Source: Clostridiales bacterium (GTDB lineage Bacteria; Bacillota; Clostridia; Lachnospirales; Lachnospiraceae). From it: a stretch of DNA of 37,745 nucleotides. This document shows, piece by piece, positions 16,347-24,908 of this stretch. The stretch is taken from contig DUQV01000107.1 of NCBI GenBank assembly GCA_012837605.1, forward strand, positions 1-37,745, given 5' to 3'. Made by a program: the position numbers and the translations under genes. The notes beneath the pieces were generated by a model. The model was not told where the DNA came from. It ran no database searches and saw nothing but the letters and a program-made list of their open reading frames with translations. Position 1 is the first letter of the stretch, and each line of letters opens with the position of its first letter.

Positions 16347-18446
16347 TTGGGAAATGATCTGACTTTTTTTCAGGTAATATCTATTGTTGTTTCGGCCTTA
16401 GCATTTATAGTAGCTGTATGGCTTTATCGCTGGGTTGCATCGAGACCGTCCTCCAACAAAAAGGTGGCAGAGGTAGGGCAACTGATAAAAAATGGAGCCA
16501 ACACATTTCTTGCTAAGGAATATAAGGCTTTATTACGTTTTACAATAATTGTTACATTACTGATTCTCGTGTTTTTACCCGGACCGATTTGGAAAGGCGA
16601 TATTATAGCTAATGTTACTATGGCAGTATCGTACATTTTTGGTACTGTATTTTCAGCAATTGCGGGTAAAATCGGTATCAGTATTGCAACAATCGCCAAT
16701 GTGAAATCCGCAGAAGCAGCAACTAAAGGAATTAAGCCATCCTTCATGGCAGGATATCGCGGTGGTGCCGTTATGGGAATGGCAGTGGTTGGTTCCAGCC
16801 TGCTTGGAGTAACATTGGTTCTTTTGATTACAAAAAATACAACTGCATTATTAGGATTTTCATTTGGTGCCAGCTCATTAGCCCTGTTTGCTAAAGCCGG
16901 CGGCGGAATCTTTACAAAGACAGCAGACGTAAGTGCTGACCTGGCAGGTAAGGTAGAGTTGGGTATTCCGGAGGATGACCCAAGAAATCCTGCTGTTATT
17001 GCCGATAATGTAGGAGACAATGTAGGTGATGTAGCCGGTATGGGTGCTGACCTCTTTGACTCAAATGTTGCATCAATGGCAGCAGCTCTTGTTATGGCAG
17101 CTTCTTTAGGTAATGCCGAGAAGAATATGGCTATGGTTTTATGCTATGCAGGTATCGGTTTGCTCGCATCGATTATTGGTGTGTTTACAGCTAATATGAA
17201 AGAAGGCGGGGATCCGACCAGAGCACTTAACATGAATACTTATGTAACAACTTTAATATATGGCATATTAACAGCCGCAGCAACATATGTATTTGATTTT
17301 AACTGGCGTATATGGGGAGCAAGTGCATTAGGACTTGTTGTTGGTACTATTATTGGTGTAGCTACGGATTATTTTACTAATGATAATAAAAAGCCTGTTC
17401 GTATGGTTGCAAAGGCCTGTGAATCAGGACCGGCATTTACTATTACATCAGGTGTTTCTTATGGTCTTTTAAGTACGCTTCCTGCTATGATAGGTATAGG
17501 TATATCTGCACTTGTATCTTATAAATTAGTTGCCCCTCTTGGAGCAGGCGGCAGTGAGGTTGCATATGGTATGTTCGGTATATCTATGGCGGCAGTAGGA
17601 ATGCTCTCAATAGTAGGTATGATTATCTCTAACGATGCTTATGGTCCTATTGTTGATAATGCCCGAGGTCTTGTTGAAATGGGCAACCTTGGAGACAAGG
17701 CATTAGAAATAACAGACTCCTTAGACAGTGCAGGAAATACCGTTAAGGCGGTAACCAAGGGCTTCTCTATCGGTGCGGCAGGATTAACTGTTATTGCATT
17801 GCTTGGAGCATTTATGACCGAGGTTAATGATGCTATTGAAGCAATGAGTTTGGGTATTGAGAAAATTACAGGTTTTGATGTAACCAGTCCGGTAGTGTTC
17901 TTCGGATTGCTGGTAGGAGCGGCTATCCCTCCTGTATTCTCTGCAATGCTTATGCTTGGTGTAGACAGAAACGCACAGCGTATGATTGCTGAGATTCATC
18001 GTCAGTTCAGAGAAATTGTCGGATTAAAGGAAGGAAAGCCTGAAGCAAAACCTGAATATGATAAATGTATAGAAATTGCAACTGTCGGTGCACTTAAGGA
18101 ATTAGTACCTGCGGGTCTTGTTGCTATATTTGCCACATTGATTGTAGGATTTATCGGTGGTGTTCAAGCTGTGGGAGGCTTTATTACCGGTAATATCGTA
18201 AGCGGATTGATATTTGCATTGTTTATGTCAAATGCAGGTGGTCTGTGGGATAACACCAAGAAATACATTGAAGCAGGAAATCATGGAGGTAAGAATTCCG
18301 ACGCTCATAAAGCAGGAGTTGTAGGTGATACTGTGGGTGATCCATTCAAGGACACAGCCGGTCCTTCCATCAACACACAGATTACCGTAGTATCTTTGGT
18401 GGCGTCTATAATGGCAACATTATTCCTGACATTCTCTATATTCTAA
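16347..18446 (+). CDS. hppA: Membrane-bound pyrophosphatase, K+-independent H+-pump type
   Basis: An ion pump driven by pyrophosphate hydrolysis, about 699 aa with some 16 membrane helices. Substrate and metal motifs: DVSADLAGKVE (194-204) and DNVGDNVGDVAGMGADLFDS (220-239). The subtype region reads GNTVKAVT (463-470). K467 and T470 are at the positions that carry Lys and Thr in K+-independent H+-PPases, where K+-dependent enzymes, including all Na+ pumps, have Ala and Gly. Start choice is uncertain: TTG at 16347 has GGGAG nine bases upstream, ATG 16338 is directly abutted by that site, and ATG 16314 has no site and is close to the predicted transcript start. Pyrophosphate from biosynthesis is thereby turned into proton-motive force. 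Confidence 0.95.
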   Translation: MGNDLTFFQVISIVVSALAFIVAVWLYRWVASRPSSNKKVAEVGQLIKNGANTFLAKEYKALLRFTIIVTLLILVFLPGPIWKGDIIANVTMAVSYIFGTVFSAIAGKIGISIATIANVKSAEAATKGIKPSFMAGYRGGAVMGMAVVGSSLLGVTLVLLITKNTTALLGFSFGASSLALFAKAGGGIFTKTADVSADLAGKVELGIPEDDPRNPAVIADNVGDNVGDVAGMGADLFDSNVASMAAALVMAASLGNAEKNMAMVLCYAGIGLLASIIGVFTANMKEGGDPTRALNMNTYVTTLIYGILTAAATYVFDFNWRIWGASALGLVVGTIIGVATDYFTNDNKKPVRMVAKACESGPAFTITSGVSYGLLSTLPAMIGIGISALVSYKLVAPLGAGGSEVAYGMFGISMAAVGMLSIVGMIISNDAYGPIVDNARGLVEMGNLGDKALEITDSLDSAGNTVKAVTKGFSIGAAGLTVIALLGAFMTEVNDAIEAMSLGIEKITGFDVTSPVVFFGLLVGAAIPPVFSAMLMLGVDRNAQRMIAEIHRQFREIVGLKEGKPEAKPEYDKCIEIATVGALKELVPAGLVAIFATLIVGFIGGVQAVGGFITGNIVSGLIFALFMSNAGGLWDNTKKYIEAGNHGGKNSDAHKAGVVGDTVGDPFKDTAGPSINTQITVVSLVASIMATLFLTFSIF

Positions 18447-18488
18447 TATACTAAACTACAAATATATTAAATTACAAATTATGTGTCG

Positions 18489-18525
18489 CAGCCGGATGAG
18501 AATTAATATCCGGCTGTGGTTTTTT
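18489..18525 (+). terminator. Rho-independent terminator of hppA
   Basis: A 9-bp perfect stem (18489-18497 CAGCCGGAT with 18508-18516 ATCCGGCTG), 10-base loop, then TGG and six T. Confidence 0.9.
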
Positions 18526-18592
18526 ATGCAATAGAAAATTGCGGCTTATTGAATCATATAATAAAAAGACTGTTTTATAATGTCAGGAATTG

Positions 18593-18621
18593 TTGCTATA
18601 TCATGGATAGTGTTGTATAAT
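18593..18621 (+). promoter_or_regulatory. Promoter for the TPR lipoprotein-hflX operon
   Basis: TTGCTA (18593-18598), 17-base spacer, perfect TATAAT (18616-18621). The expected start near 18628 leaves a 53-base leader. Confidence 0.6.
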
Positions 18622-18680
18622 ATAACAGGACACAATATATTGTGGTAAAACATGATACCATATGTTCGGAGGCTGCCATA

Positions 18681-19871
18681 ATGAAAAAGCTATTACCTAT
18701 ACTATTTGTTATTATTATGATGGTAATATCGTCCGGTTGTTCAAAAGCAGATGGGTATTATAGAAATGGGAAAAAATATTTTTCCAACGGTAATTACGAA
18801 GAAGCAGCAAAGCATTTCTCATTGGCAATAGAAGGTAATCCCAACCGGGCTGAGTATTATATTGATTATGGAATGGCACTTATTGGGCTTTCAAAATATG
18901 ATGAAGCCATAGAGCAGTTTAATCGTGTTATCATAGATAAGAATATTGTAATAGTTTTAGGTAATAATAAACGTGCTTTAAGAGGGAAAGGTATTTCATA
19001 TTTTTATAAGCAGGACTACAGAGAAGCGATAAATCAGTTTGAGGAAGCATTAAGAATAGATGTATTATCAGATTTGGATATGGACATATTGTATTATAAG
19101 GGTAAATCACTTATGTATATTGGAGCTTACAAGCAGGCTGCTGAGACATTTACTGATATAATCGAACAGTTTGGAGAGGAAGCACAGGTACTGGCAGACC
19201 GTGCATTTACATATCAGAAAACCGGTGAATATCAAAAGGGTTTGGATGATTATGACAGGGCTATTGCCTTAGATACGAAAAATTATGAATATTATATAAG
19301 GAAATACTATCTTCTTAAGGATATTGGCAGAGATGCTGATGCCGATGAGGTGTTAAGACAGGCAGCAGAAATTGAGGTAAAAACAAAAGCCGATAAATTT
19401 TATCTTGCTAAGATACATTTTTATCAGGGGCTTTATGATCAGGCATTTTCTGAGCTTAGTGAGAGCTTTGCCAACGGATTCGCAGATGCTTATTTCTATA
19501 TTGGAGAGATCTATTATAACAGGAAGGATTATTCAACTGCAAAGTATTATTATGAGAAATATATTGAAGAAGGAGGAGTTAATGCTCCTGAGGTTTATAA
19601 TCAGGTTGCTTCTTGCCTGATTAAAATGGAGGAATACGAACAGGCCATACCGTATTTGGAAATCGGAATAGAATATGCACATAGTGATATGATGAGAGTT
19701 TTATTGAAAAATGAGATTATTGTATATGAGAAGATGGGAGATTTTAAGAAGGCTTTGGATAAGCTGCAGAGCTATATAGCCTCTTATCCTGAGGATGAGG
19801 ATGCAAAAAGAGAAAAATCTTTCGTGGTTTCGAGAATATCTAATACAGATAATGACATTAATAATCAGTGA
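18681..19871 (+). CDS. TPR-repeat lipoprotein
   Basis: A 396-aa surface lipoprotein candidate. A basic MKK start and hydrophobic stretch end in the lipobox ISSGC, with C20 the predicted lipidated residue. The rest is a chain of tetratricopeptide repeats (about nine; for example YFSNGNYEEAAKHFSLAIEG at 33-52 and YQKTGEYQKGLDDYDRAIA at 158-176), a protein-protein binding scaffold. ATG 18681 is used because GGAGG lies eight bases upstream and it gives a clean signal peptide. The stop codon overlaps a GTG of the next frame and hflX follows 11 bases later, so the two share a transcript. Partner unknown. Confidence 0.87.
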   Translation: MKKLLPILFVIIMMVISSGCSKADGYYRNGKKYFSNGNYEEAAKHFSLAIEGNPNRAEYYIDYGMALIGLSKYDEAIEQFNRVIIDKNIVIVLGNNKRALRGKGISYFYKQDYREAINQFEEALRIDVLSDLDMDILYYKGKSLMYIGAYKQAAETFTDIIEQFGEEAQVLADRAFTYQKTGEYQKGLDDYDRAIALDTKNYEYYIRKYYLLKDIGRDADADEVLRQAAEIEVKTKADKFYLAKIHFYQGLYDQAFSELSESFANGFADAYFYIGEIYYNRKDYSTAKYYYEKYIEEGGVNAPEVYNQVASCLIKMEEYEQAIPYLEIGIEYAHSDMMRVLLKNEIIVYEKMGDFKKALDKLQSYIASYPEDEDAKREKSFVVSRISNTDNDINNQ

Positions 19872-19882
19872 AAGAGGTAAGA

Positions 19883-21145
19883 ATGAAGGAAAACAGAACG
19901 AACAGACTATATGATTTGGAGGAACAGGAGGAACGGTTCATTCTAATAGGCGTTTCCCTTTCTGATAATGATGATACAGCAGATTCTTTGGAGGAGTTAA
20001 GTGAGCTGGTTGATACAGCAGGAGGACGTACTGTCGGAACTGTAATCCAGAACAGAGAAAAGATTCATTCTGCAACCTATATCGGAAAAGGTAAGATAGA
20101 GGAAGTAAGGCAGCTGATTTTAGAAACGGATGCAACCGGTGTGGTTTGTGATGATGAATTGTCGCCCATGCAGCTTAAAAATCTTGAGGATGCCTTACAG
20201 ACAGTGGTTTTGGACAGAACCATTCTTATTATGGATATTTTTGCGAGAAGGGCAACGACCAAGGAGGGTAAGCTTCAGGTCGAGATGGCACAGCTAAGGT
20301 ACCGTTCCACAAGGCTGATGGGGCTGGGTAATATCCTGTCCAGACTGGGAGGCGGTATAGGAACAAGAGGTCCCGGAGAGAAGAAGCTGGAGGTTGACCG
20401 CCGCCATATCAGGGAGCGTCTGGCACATCTGAAAAGAGAATTAAATGATTTGGAAAAGAACAGAGAGACAGCAAGAAACCTTCGAAGCCGAAGTCATATT
20501 CCTGTTATTGCCATTGTCGGTTATACCAATGCCGGAAAATCCACATTACTGAATTATCTTACTGATGCTGGAGTGCTTGAGGAGGATAAGCTGTTTGCAA
20601 CACTTGATCCTACCACCAGAAGCTATACAATGGACAGTGGTCAGCAGGTGTTATTCACAGATACTGTCGGTTTTATCCGTAAGCTTCCTCACCATCTGGT
20701 CAATGCATTCAGAAGTACGCTTGAGGAGGCCAAATATGCAGACATAATTCTTCATGTAGTTGACAGCTCTAATCCGGATGCATATAAACAGATGCATATC
20801 GTATATGATACCCTGACTGAGCTTGGAATAAAGGACAAAACAATTATTACTGTATTCAATAAGCAGGATAAGGTCGGGTCGGAGCAGGTTTTGAAGGACT
20901 TTAGAGCAGACCATACGATAAAGATTTCAGCCAAGACAGGCATGGGTGTTGACAAGCTGCTGAAGCTCATTGAGAAGGTGCTGATGCAGCAGAAGGTTCT
21001 TATTGAAAGTGTATTTTTATATAATGAGGCAGGTAAGATTCAAATTATCCGTAAATACGGTCAGCTGATTGAGGAAGATTACAGAGAAGACGGAATATTT
21101 GTCAAGGCTTATGTTTCAAAGGATGTTTACAATAGTTTATTATAA
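19883..21145 (+). CDS. hflX: Ribosome-associated GTPase HflX
   Basis: A 420-aa GTPase that binds the 50S subunit and splits or rescues stalled ribosomes under stress. The N-terminal HflX domain (about 15-195) ends with the family's glycine-rich GGGIGTRGPGEKKLE (156-170) and a helical linker. The GTPase domain has G1 GYTNAGKST (213-221), G3 DTVGF (260-264) and G4 NKQD (326-329). ATG 19883 has AGAGG five bases upstream; a GTG at 19868 overlapping the previous stop codon is less likely. Length is normal. Confidence 0.95.
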   Translation: MKENRTNRLYDLEEQEERFILIGVSLSDNDDTADSLEELSELVDTAGGRTVGTVIQNREKIHSATYIGKGKIEEVRQLILETDATGVVCDDELSPMQLKNLEDALQTVVLDRTILIMDIFARRATTKEGKLQVEMAQLRYRSTRLMGLGNILSRLGGGIGTRGPGEKKLEVDRRHIRERLAHLKRELNDLEKNRETARNLRSRSHIPVIAIVGYTNAGKSTLLNYLTDAGVLEEDKLFATLDPTTRSYTMDSGQQVLFTDTVGFIRKLPHHLVNAFRSTLEEAKYADIILHVVDSSNPDAYKQMHIVYDTLTELGIKDKTIITVFNKQDKVGSEQVLKDFRADHTIKISAKTGMGVDKLLKLIEKVLMQQKVLIESVFLYNEAGKIQIIRKYGQLIEEDYREDGIFVKAYVSKDVYNSLL

Positions 21146-21213
21146 TCGAATGCAATAATCAAAAACTGTCGGCATTTTTTTAAAAAACATTATAGGTATT
21201 ATTAACTATTTTT

Positions 21214-21229
21214 ATACTAGATATTGTGG
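21214..21229. promoter_or_regulatory. NrdR box 1 upstream of nrdD
   Basis: ATACTAGATATTGTGG agrees with the published NrdR consensus acaCwAtATaTwGtgt at 13 of 16 positions, including all core bases. It stands about 140 bases before the nrdD start codon. Confidence 0.7.
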
Positions 21230-21244
21230 GTGATTAATAAAATC

Positions 21245-21260
21245 CTCATATATCTAGTAT
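21245..21260. promoter_or_regulatory. NrdR box 2 upstream of nrdD
   Basis: CTCATATATCTAGTAT matches the NrdR consensus at 10 of 16 positions. It is centred 31 bp (three helical turns) from box 1 with 15 bp between them, the spacing usual for paired NrdR sites. Its right half (ATATCTAGTAT) is the inverted copy of the left half of box 1. Confidence 0.6.
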
Positions 21261-21307
21261 TTAATTATTGACTTAGTATTTTAATTCTGATAGTATTTAA
21301 TTGTTGA
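21255..21307 (+). repeat. Three tandem 17-base imperfect direct repeats in the nrdD leader
   Basis: TAGTATTTAATTATTGA (21255-21271), TAGTATTTTAATTCTGA (21274-21290) and TAGTATTTAATTGTTGA (21291-21307). They overlap NrdR box 2 and the candidate promoter. They may be chance AT-rich duplication or additional binding sites. Confidence 0.6.
21268..21296 (+). promoter_or_regulatory. Candidate nrdD promoter
   Basis: TTGACT (21268-21273), 17-base spacer, TAGTAT (21291-21296), directly downstream of the paired NrdR-like boxes. The leader would be about 65 bases. Confidence 0.5.
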
Positions 21308-21366
21308 GACGAGTGAGCAAAATTCTCTTAAAAATGAAATTGAAAAGGGAAGGGAGACTGTTACAT

Positions 21367-23745
21367 ATGATGATTAAAGTGCTGAAAAGGGACGGACAGG
21401 TTGCTGAATTTAATCTGAAGAAAATCAGTGATGCAATAACTAAGGCATTTATTGCCACAGAAAAGATATATACAGATGAAATTATTGGCTTACTGTCATT
21501 ACGGGTTACAGCAGATTTTCAGAATAAGGTCAAAGATAATACAATACATGTGGAAGATATTCAGGACAGTGTCGAGCGTGTACTTGAACAGACAGGCTAC
21601 ACGGATGTAGCTAAGGCATATATATTATATCGTAAAAACAGAGAAAAAATTCGAAACATGAAGTCTACAATCCTTGATTACAAAGAGACAATTAACAGCT
21701 ATGTTAAGGAAGAGGATTGGAGAGTCAAGGAAAACTCCACAGTAACATATTCTGTAGGAGGTTTGATTTTGCATAACTCAGGAAAAGTAACAGCTAATTA
21801 TTGGCTGTCTGAAATATATGATGAAGAAATAGGAAATGCTCACAGAAACGCAGATATGCATATTCATGATTTATCCATGCTTACCGGCTATTGTGCAGGT
21901 TGGTCATTGAAGCAGCTTATCAAAGAGGGCTTAGGCGGTATACCGGGTAAGATTACATCCTCTCCTGCAAGCCATTTATCCACCCTGTGCAACCAGATGG
22001 TTAATTTCTTAGGTATTATGCAGAATGAATGGGCCGGGGCACAGGCATTTTCATCCTTTGATACGTATTTGGCTCCCTTTGTAAAAGTAGATAATCTTAC
22101 TTATAAAGAAGTAAAACAGTGTATACAGTCCTTTGTATATGGAGTTAATACACCAAGCCGTTGGGGAACACAGGCTCCGTTTTCAAATATTACTCTTGAC
22201 TGGACCGTACCGGAGGATCTGGCTGAGCTGCCTTGCATAGTCGGCGGTAAGGAGAGAGATTTTAAGTATAAGGACTGTAAGAAAGAAATGGATATGATTA
22301 ATAAGGCCTTTATCGAGATTATGATTGAAGGTGACGCAAACGGCCGAGGCTTCCAATATCCTATACCCACATATTCAATTACCAGAGATTTTGACTGGTC
22401 AGATACGGAGAATAACCGTTTACTGTTTGAGATGACGGCAAAATACGGAACACCATATTTCTCCAATTATATTAACAGTGATATGAAGCCCAGTGATGTA
22501 CGTTCTATGTGCTGCAGATTACGACTTGACCTGCGTGAGCTTAGGAAGAAGAGCGGCGGCTACTTTGGTTCCGGAGAAAGTACAGGTTCAATAGGTGTTG
22601 TTACTATTAATATGCCCAGAATTGCATATTTATCTGCAAATGAAGAGGAATTCTTCAGACGTCTTAACAGAATGATGGATATAGCTGCCCGTTCACTGAA
22701 GGTGAAAAGGGATGTTATTACAAAGCTGATGAATGAAGGACTCTATCCGTATACAAAACGTTATCTTGGTACATTTGAGAACCATTTCTCAACCATAGGG
22801 CTTGTCGGCATGAATGAGGCAGGACTCAATGCCAAGTGGCTGGGCAAGGATATGACCCATAAGGAAACTGTAGATTTTACAATAAAGGTACTTAATCATA
22901 TGCGTGAACGCTTATCTGACTATCAGGAGCAGTATGGGGATCTGTATAACCTGGAGGCGACTCCTGCAGAATCTACCAGCTATCGTCTTGCAAAGCATGA
23001 CAGAGAGCGTTATCCGGACATTAAGACAGCGGGTAAACCGGGGGATACACCTTACTACACCAACAGCTCTCATCTCCCTGTAGGCTATACGGAGGATATA
23101 TTTGAGGCTCTTGATATACAGGATGATCTTCAGACCTTATATACATCCGGAACAGTATTCCACGCATTTCTTGGTGAAAAGCTTCCGGATTGGGAGGCTG
23201 CCGCTAAGATGGTAAGGACTATTGCCGAGAATTATAAGCTGCCGTACTATACACTTTCACCGACATATTCCGTATGCAGTACCCATGGATATTTGCAGGG
23301 CGAGCATTTTATCTGTCCTGAATGCGGTGAAAAAGCAGAGGTATACAGCCGTATAACAGGGTATTACCGCCCCGTTCAGAACTGGAATGAGGGGAAGGCT
23401 CAGGAGTATAAGAACAGAAAGCTTTATGATATCGATAATTCCAGAGAGATGCCTGTAAGTAGCGGTATTAACAGTGAAAGCCAAATCAATTATGAGTATT
23501 CTGAGATGAACGACGGATTATACCTGTTTACCACAAGGACATGTCCGAATTGTAATATTGCAAAGGAATATTTGAAGGGTATATCCTATACTTTGGTGGA
23601 TGCAGAAGAGAATGTGAAGCTGGTACAGGAATATAATATTTTTCAGGCACCAACACTTCTGGAGGTAAGAAACGGGGTAGCCAAGAAACACACTAACATC
23701 TCGAATATTAAGAAATTTGTTGATGAACGGTTAGTTGTCCTATAA
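21367..23745 (+). CDS. nrdD: Anaerobic (class III) ribonucleoside-triphosphate reductase with fused glutaredoxin-like domain
   Basis: Makes dNTPs from NTPs without oxygen using a glycyl radical; 792 aa. An ATP-cone (about 1-95, VLKRDGQVAEFNLKKI) is followed by the reductase barrel with candidate radical-chemistry cysteines C176 (GYCAGWS) and C382/C383 (SMCCRLRLD). A zinc site follows, C637xxH640...C650xxC653, then the glycyl radical loop RITGYYRPV with G665. After residue 700 there is an extra 90-residue domain with CPNC (C726/C729) and FQAPTLLEVRNG, a glutaredoxin/thioredoxin-like fold that could deliver electrons in cis. ATG 21367 (MMIKVL) follows GGGAG by ten bases. The activase gene nrdG, often adjacent, is not in this window. 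Confidence 0.95.
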   Translation: MMIKVLKRDGQVAEFNLKKISDAITKAFIATEKIYTDEIIGLLSLRVTADFQNKVKDNTIHVEDIQDSVERVLEQTGYTDVAKAYILYRKNREKIRNMKSTILDYKETINSYVKEEDWRVKENSTVTYSVGGLILHNSGKVTANYWLSEIYDEEIGNAHRNADMHIHDLSMLTGYCAGWSLKQLIKEGLGGIPGKITSSPASHLSTLCNQMVNFLGIMQNEWAGAQAFSSFDTYLAPFVKVDNLTYKEVKQCIQSFVYGVNTPSRWGTQAPFSNITLDWTVPEDLAELPCIVGGKERDFKYKDCKKEMDMINKAFIEIMIEGDANGRGFQYPIPTYSITRDFDWSDTENNRLLFEMTAKYGTPYFSNYINSDMKPSDVRSMCCRLRLDLRELRKKSGGYFGSGESTGSIGVVTINMPRIAYLSANEEEFFRRLNRMMDIAARSLKVKRDVITKLMNEGLYPYTKRYLGTFENHFSTIGLVGMNEAGLNAKWLGKDMTHKETVDFTIKVLNHMRERLSDYQEQYGDLYNLEATPAESTSYRLAKHDRERYPDIKTAGKPGDTPYYTNSSHLPVGYTEDIFEALDIQDDLQTLYTSGTVFHAFLGEKLPDWEAAAKMVRTIAENYKLPYYTLSPTYSVCSTHGYLQGEHFICPECGEKAEVYSRITGYYRPVQNWNEGKAQEYKNRKLYDIDNSREMPVSSGINSESQINYEYSEMNDGLYLFTTRTCPNCNIAKEYLKGISYTLVDAEENVKLVQEYNIFQAPTLLEVRNGVAKKHTNISNIKKFVDERLVVL

Positions 23746-23769
23746 GATAATGCTTATATAAAATCATAC

Positions 23770-23798
23770 CATCAGTAGAGATATTTCTGTCACTGATG
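23770..23798 (+). other. Small hairpin after nrdD
   Basis: A 7-bp perfect stem (23770-23776 CATCAGT with 23792-23798 ACTGATG) and a 15-base loop, with no T tract. It stands 31 bases ahead of the likely terminator and may protect the 3' end of the nrdD message. Confidence 0.4.
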
Positions 23799-23829
23799 AT
23801 AAAGGCTTCTATACGAAATGCTTAATAAT

Positions 23830-23873
23830 GGCACACAGATGTGAACCTTACAGCTGTGTGCCTTGTATATTTT
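23830..23873 (+). terminator. Probable terminator of nrdD
   Basis: A 9-bp perfect stem (23830-23838 GGCACACAG with 23854-23862 CTGTGTGCC) followed by TTGTATATTTT, an interrupted T tract. Confidence 0.65.
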
Positions 23874-23922
23874 GCAGCAGCATTTTTTCTCTTTTGCCTT
23901 TTGATAAATGGCAATTAAAGTC

Positions 23923-23951
23923 TTGCCCTCATAGGTCATGTGAGGTACAAT
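23923..23951 (+). promoter_or_regulatory. Candidate promoter for thyA-folA
   Basis: TTGCCC (23923-23928), 17-base spacer, TACAAT (23946-23951), giving a leader of about 60 bases. Confidence 0.5.
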
Positions 23952-24018
23952 AAATTAAGTATTAAGAAAACCTATTCATAATATAAGTCAATAACTTTGG
24001 AGAGAATGGAGGTATAGT

Positions 24019-24867
24019 GTGAGCTTAGCTGATCAGATATTTATTAACATGTGTAAAGACATATTAGAGAATGGAACCAGCACCGAAGGAGAAAAGGTAA
24101 GACCAAAATGGGAAGATGGAACACATGCCTATACCATCAAGAAGTTTGGAGTTGTTAATCGTTATGACTTGTCTAAGGAGTTTCCGGCATTGACGCTGCG
24201 AAGACTGGCATTCAAATATTGTATTGATGAAATATTATGGATATGGCAGAAAAAATCCAATAATATAAATGAGCTTAGAAGCCATATATGGGACAGTTGG
24301 GCAGATGAGAACGGATCCATCGGTAAAGCTTACGGCTACCAGATGGGTGTTAAGCATAAATATAAAGAGGGAGAAATGGATCAGGTTGACCGGGTCATTT
24401 ACGATCTGAAAAATAATCCTTTCAGCAGGAGAATGATTACCAATCTTTATGTTCATCAGGATCTTCATGAGATGAACCTGTATCCTTGTGCTTACAGTGT
24501 AACTTTTAATGTTACGGAGAGGAAAGACAGCGATAAGCCGGTATTGAATGCAATTCTCAATCAAAGGTCTAATGATGTTCTTGCAGCAAATAATTGGAAT
24601 GTGTGTCAGTATGCAGTACTCCTCCATATGCTGGCACAGGTCTGCGGCTACCAGGTGGGAGAGCTGGTACATGTAATAGCTGATGCCCATATCTATGACA
24701 GACATATTCCGATTGTTAAAGAGCTGATAACCCGTCCTACATATGATGCACCTGAATTCTGTATGAATCCGGATGTTAAAGACTTCTATCAATTTAAGGT
24801 AGAGGATTTTGAATTAAAAAATTATAAGCATGGTCCCAAGGTAGAAAACATTCCAATTGCAATTTAA
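24019..24867 (+). CDS. thyA: Thymidylate synthase (ThyA), divergent subfamily
   Basis: Converts dUMP to dTMP with methylene-tetrahydrofolate; 282 aa. The catalytic cysteine is C157 in LYPCAYSVTFNV, a variant of the textbook PPCH active site. The phosphate-binding arginine pair is in NPFSRRM (R138-R139), the QRSNDV segment follows (R183), and HVIADAHIYDRH corresponds to the dUMP-binding GDAH region. It starts at GTG 24019, with GGAGG six bases upstream. folA follows 41 bases later, the usual pairing because thymidylate synthesis produces the dihydrofolate that FolA recycles. Confidence 0.93.
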   Translation: MSLADQIFINMCKDILENGTSTEGEKVRPKWEDGTHAYTIKKFGVVNRYDLSKEFPALTLRRLAFKYCIDEILWIWQKKSNNINELRSHIWDSWADENGSIGKAYGYQMGVKHKYKEGEMDQVDRVIYDLKNNPFSRRMITNLYVHQDLHEMNLYPCAYSVTFNVTERKDSDKPVLNAILNQRSNDVLAANNWNVCQYAVLLHMLAQVCGYQVGELVHVIADAHIYDRHIPIVKELITRPTYDAPEFCMNPDVKDFYQFKVEDFELKNYKHGPKVENIPIAI

Positions 24868-24908
24868 AACATGATAAAGATTAAAACTGGAAAAAGAGGG
24901 TGAGATAC

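Noticed and set aside
21148-21184. Terminator after hflX (AATGC...GCATT followed by T7)
   Set aside because: The stem is only five base pairs with an 18-base loop. The T tract is good but the hairpin is too weak to annotate.
21301-21366. Upstream extension of nrdD starting at TTG 21301
   Set aside because: It would add a basic stretch (MLRRVSKILLK...) not part of the ATP-cone and has no ribosome binding site. GGGAG before ATG 21367 decides the start.
24235-24792. Long antisense frame (185 codons) opposite thyA; similar ones at 4618-5169, 813-1307, 15028-15471 and 16424-17020
   Set aside because: Each lies fully across a gene with clear catalytic motifs, has no convincing ribosome binding site and no recognisable domain. 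These are coding shadows.
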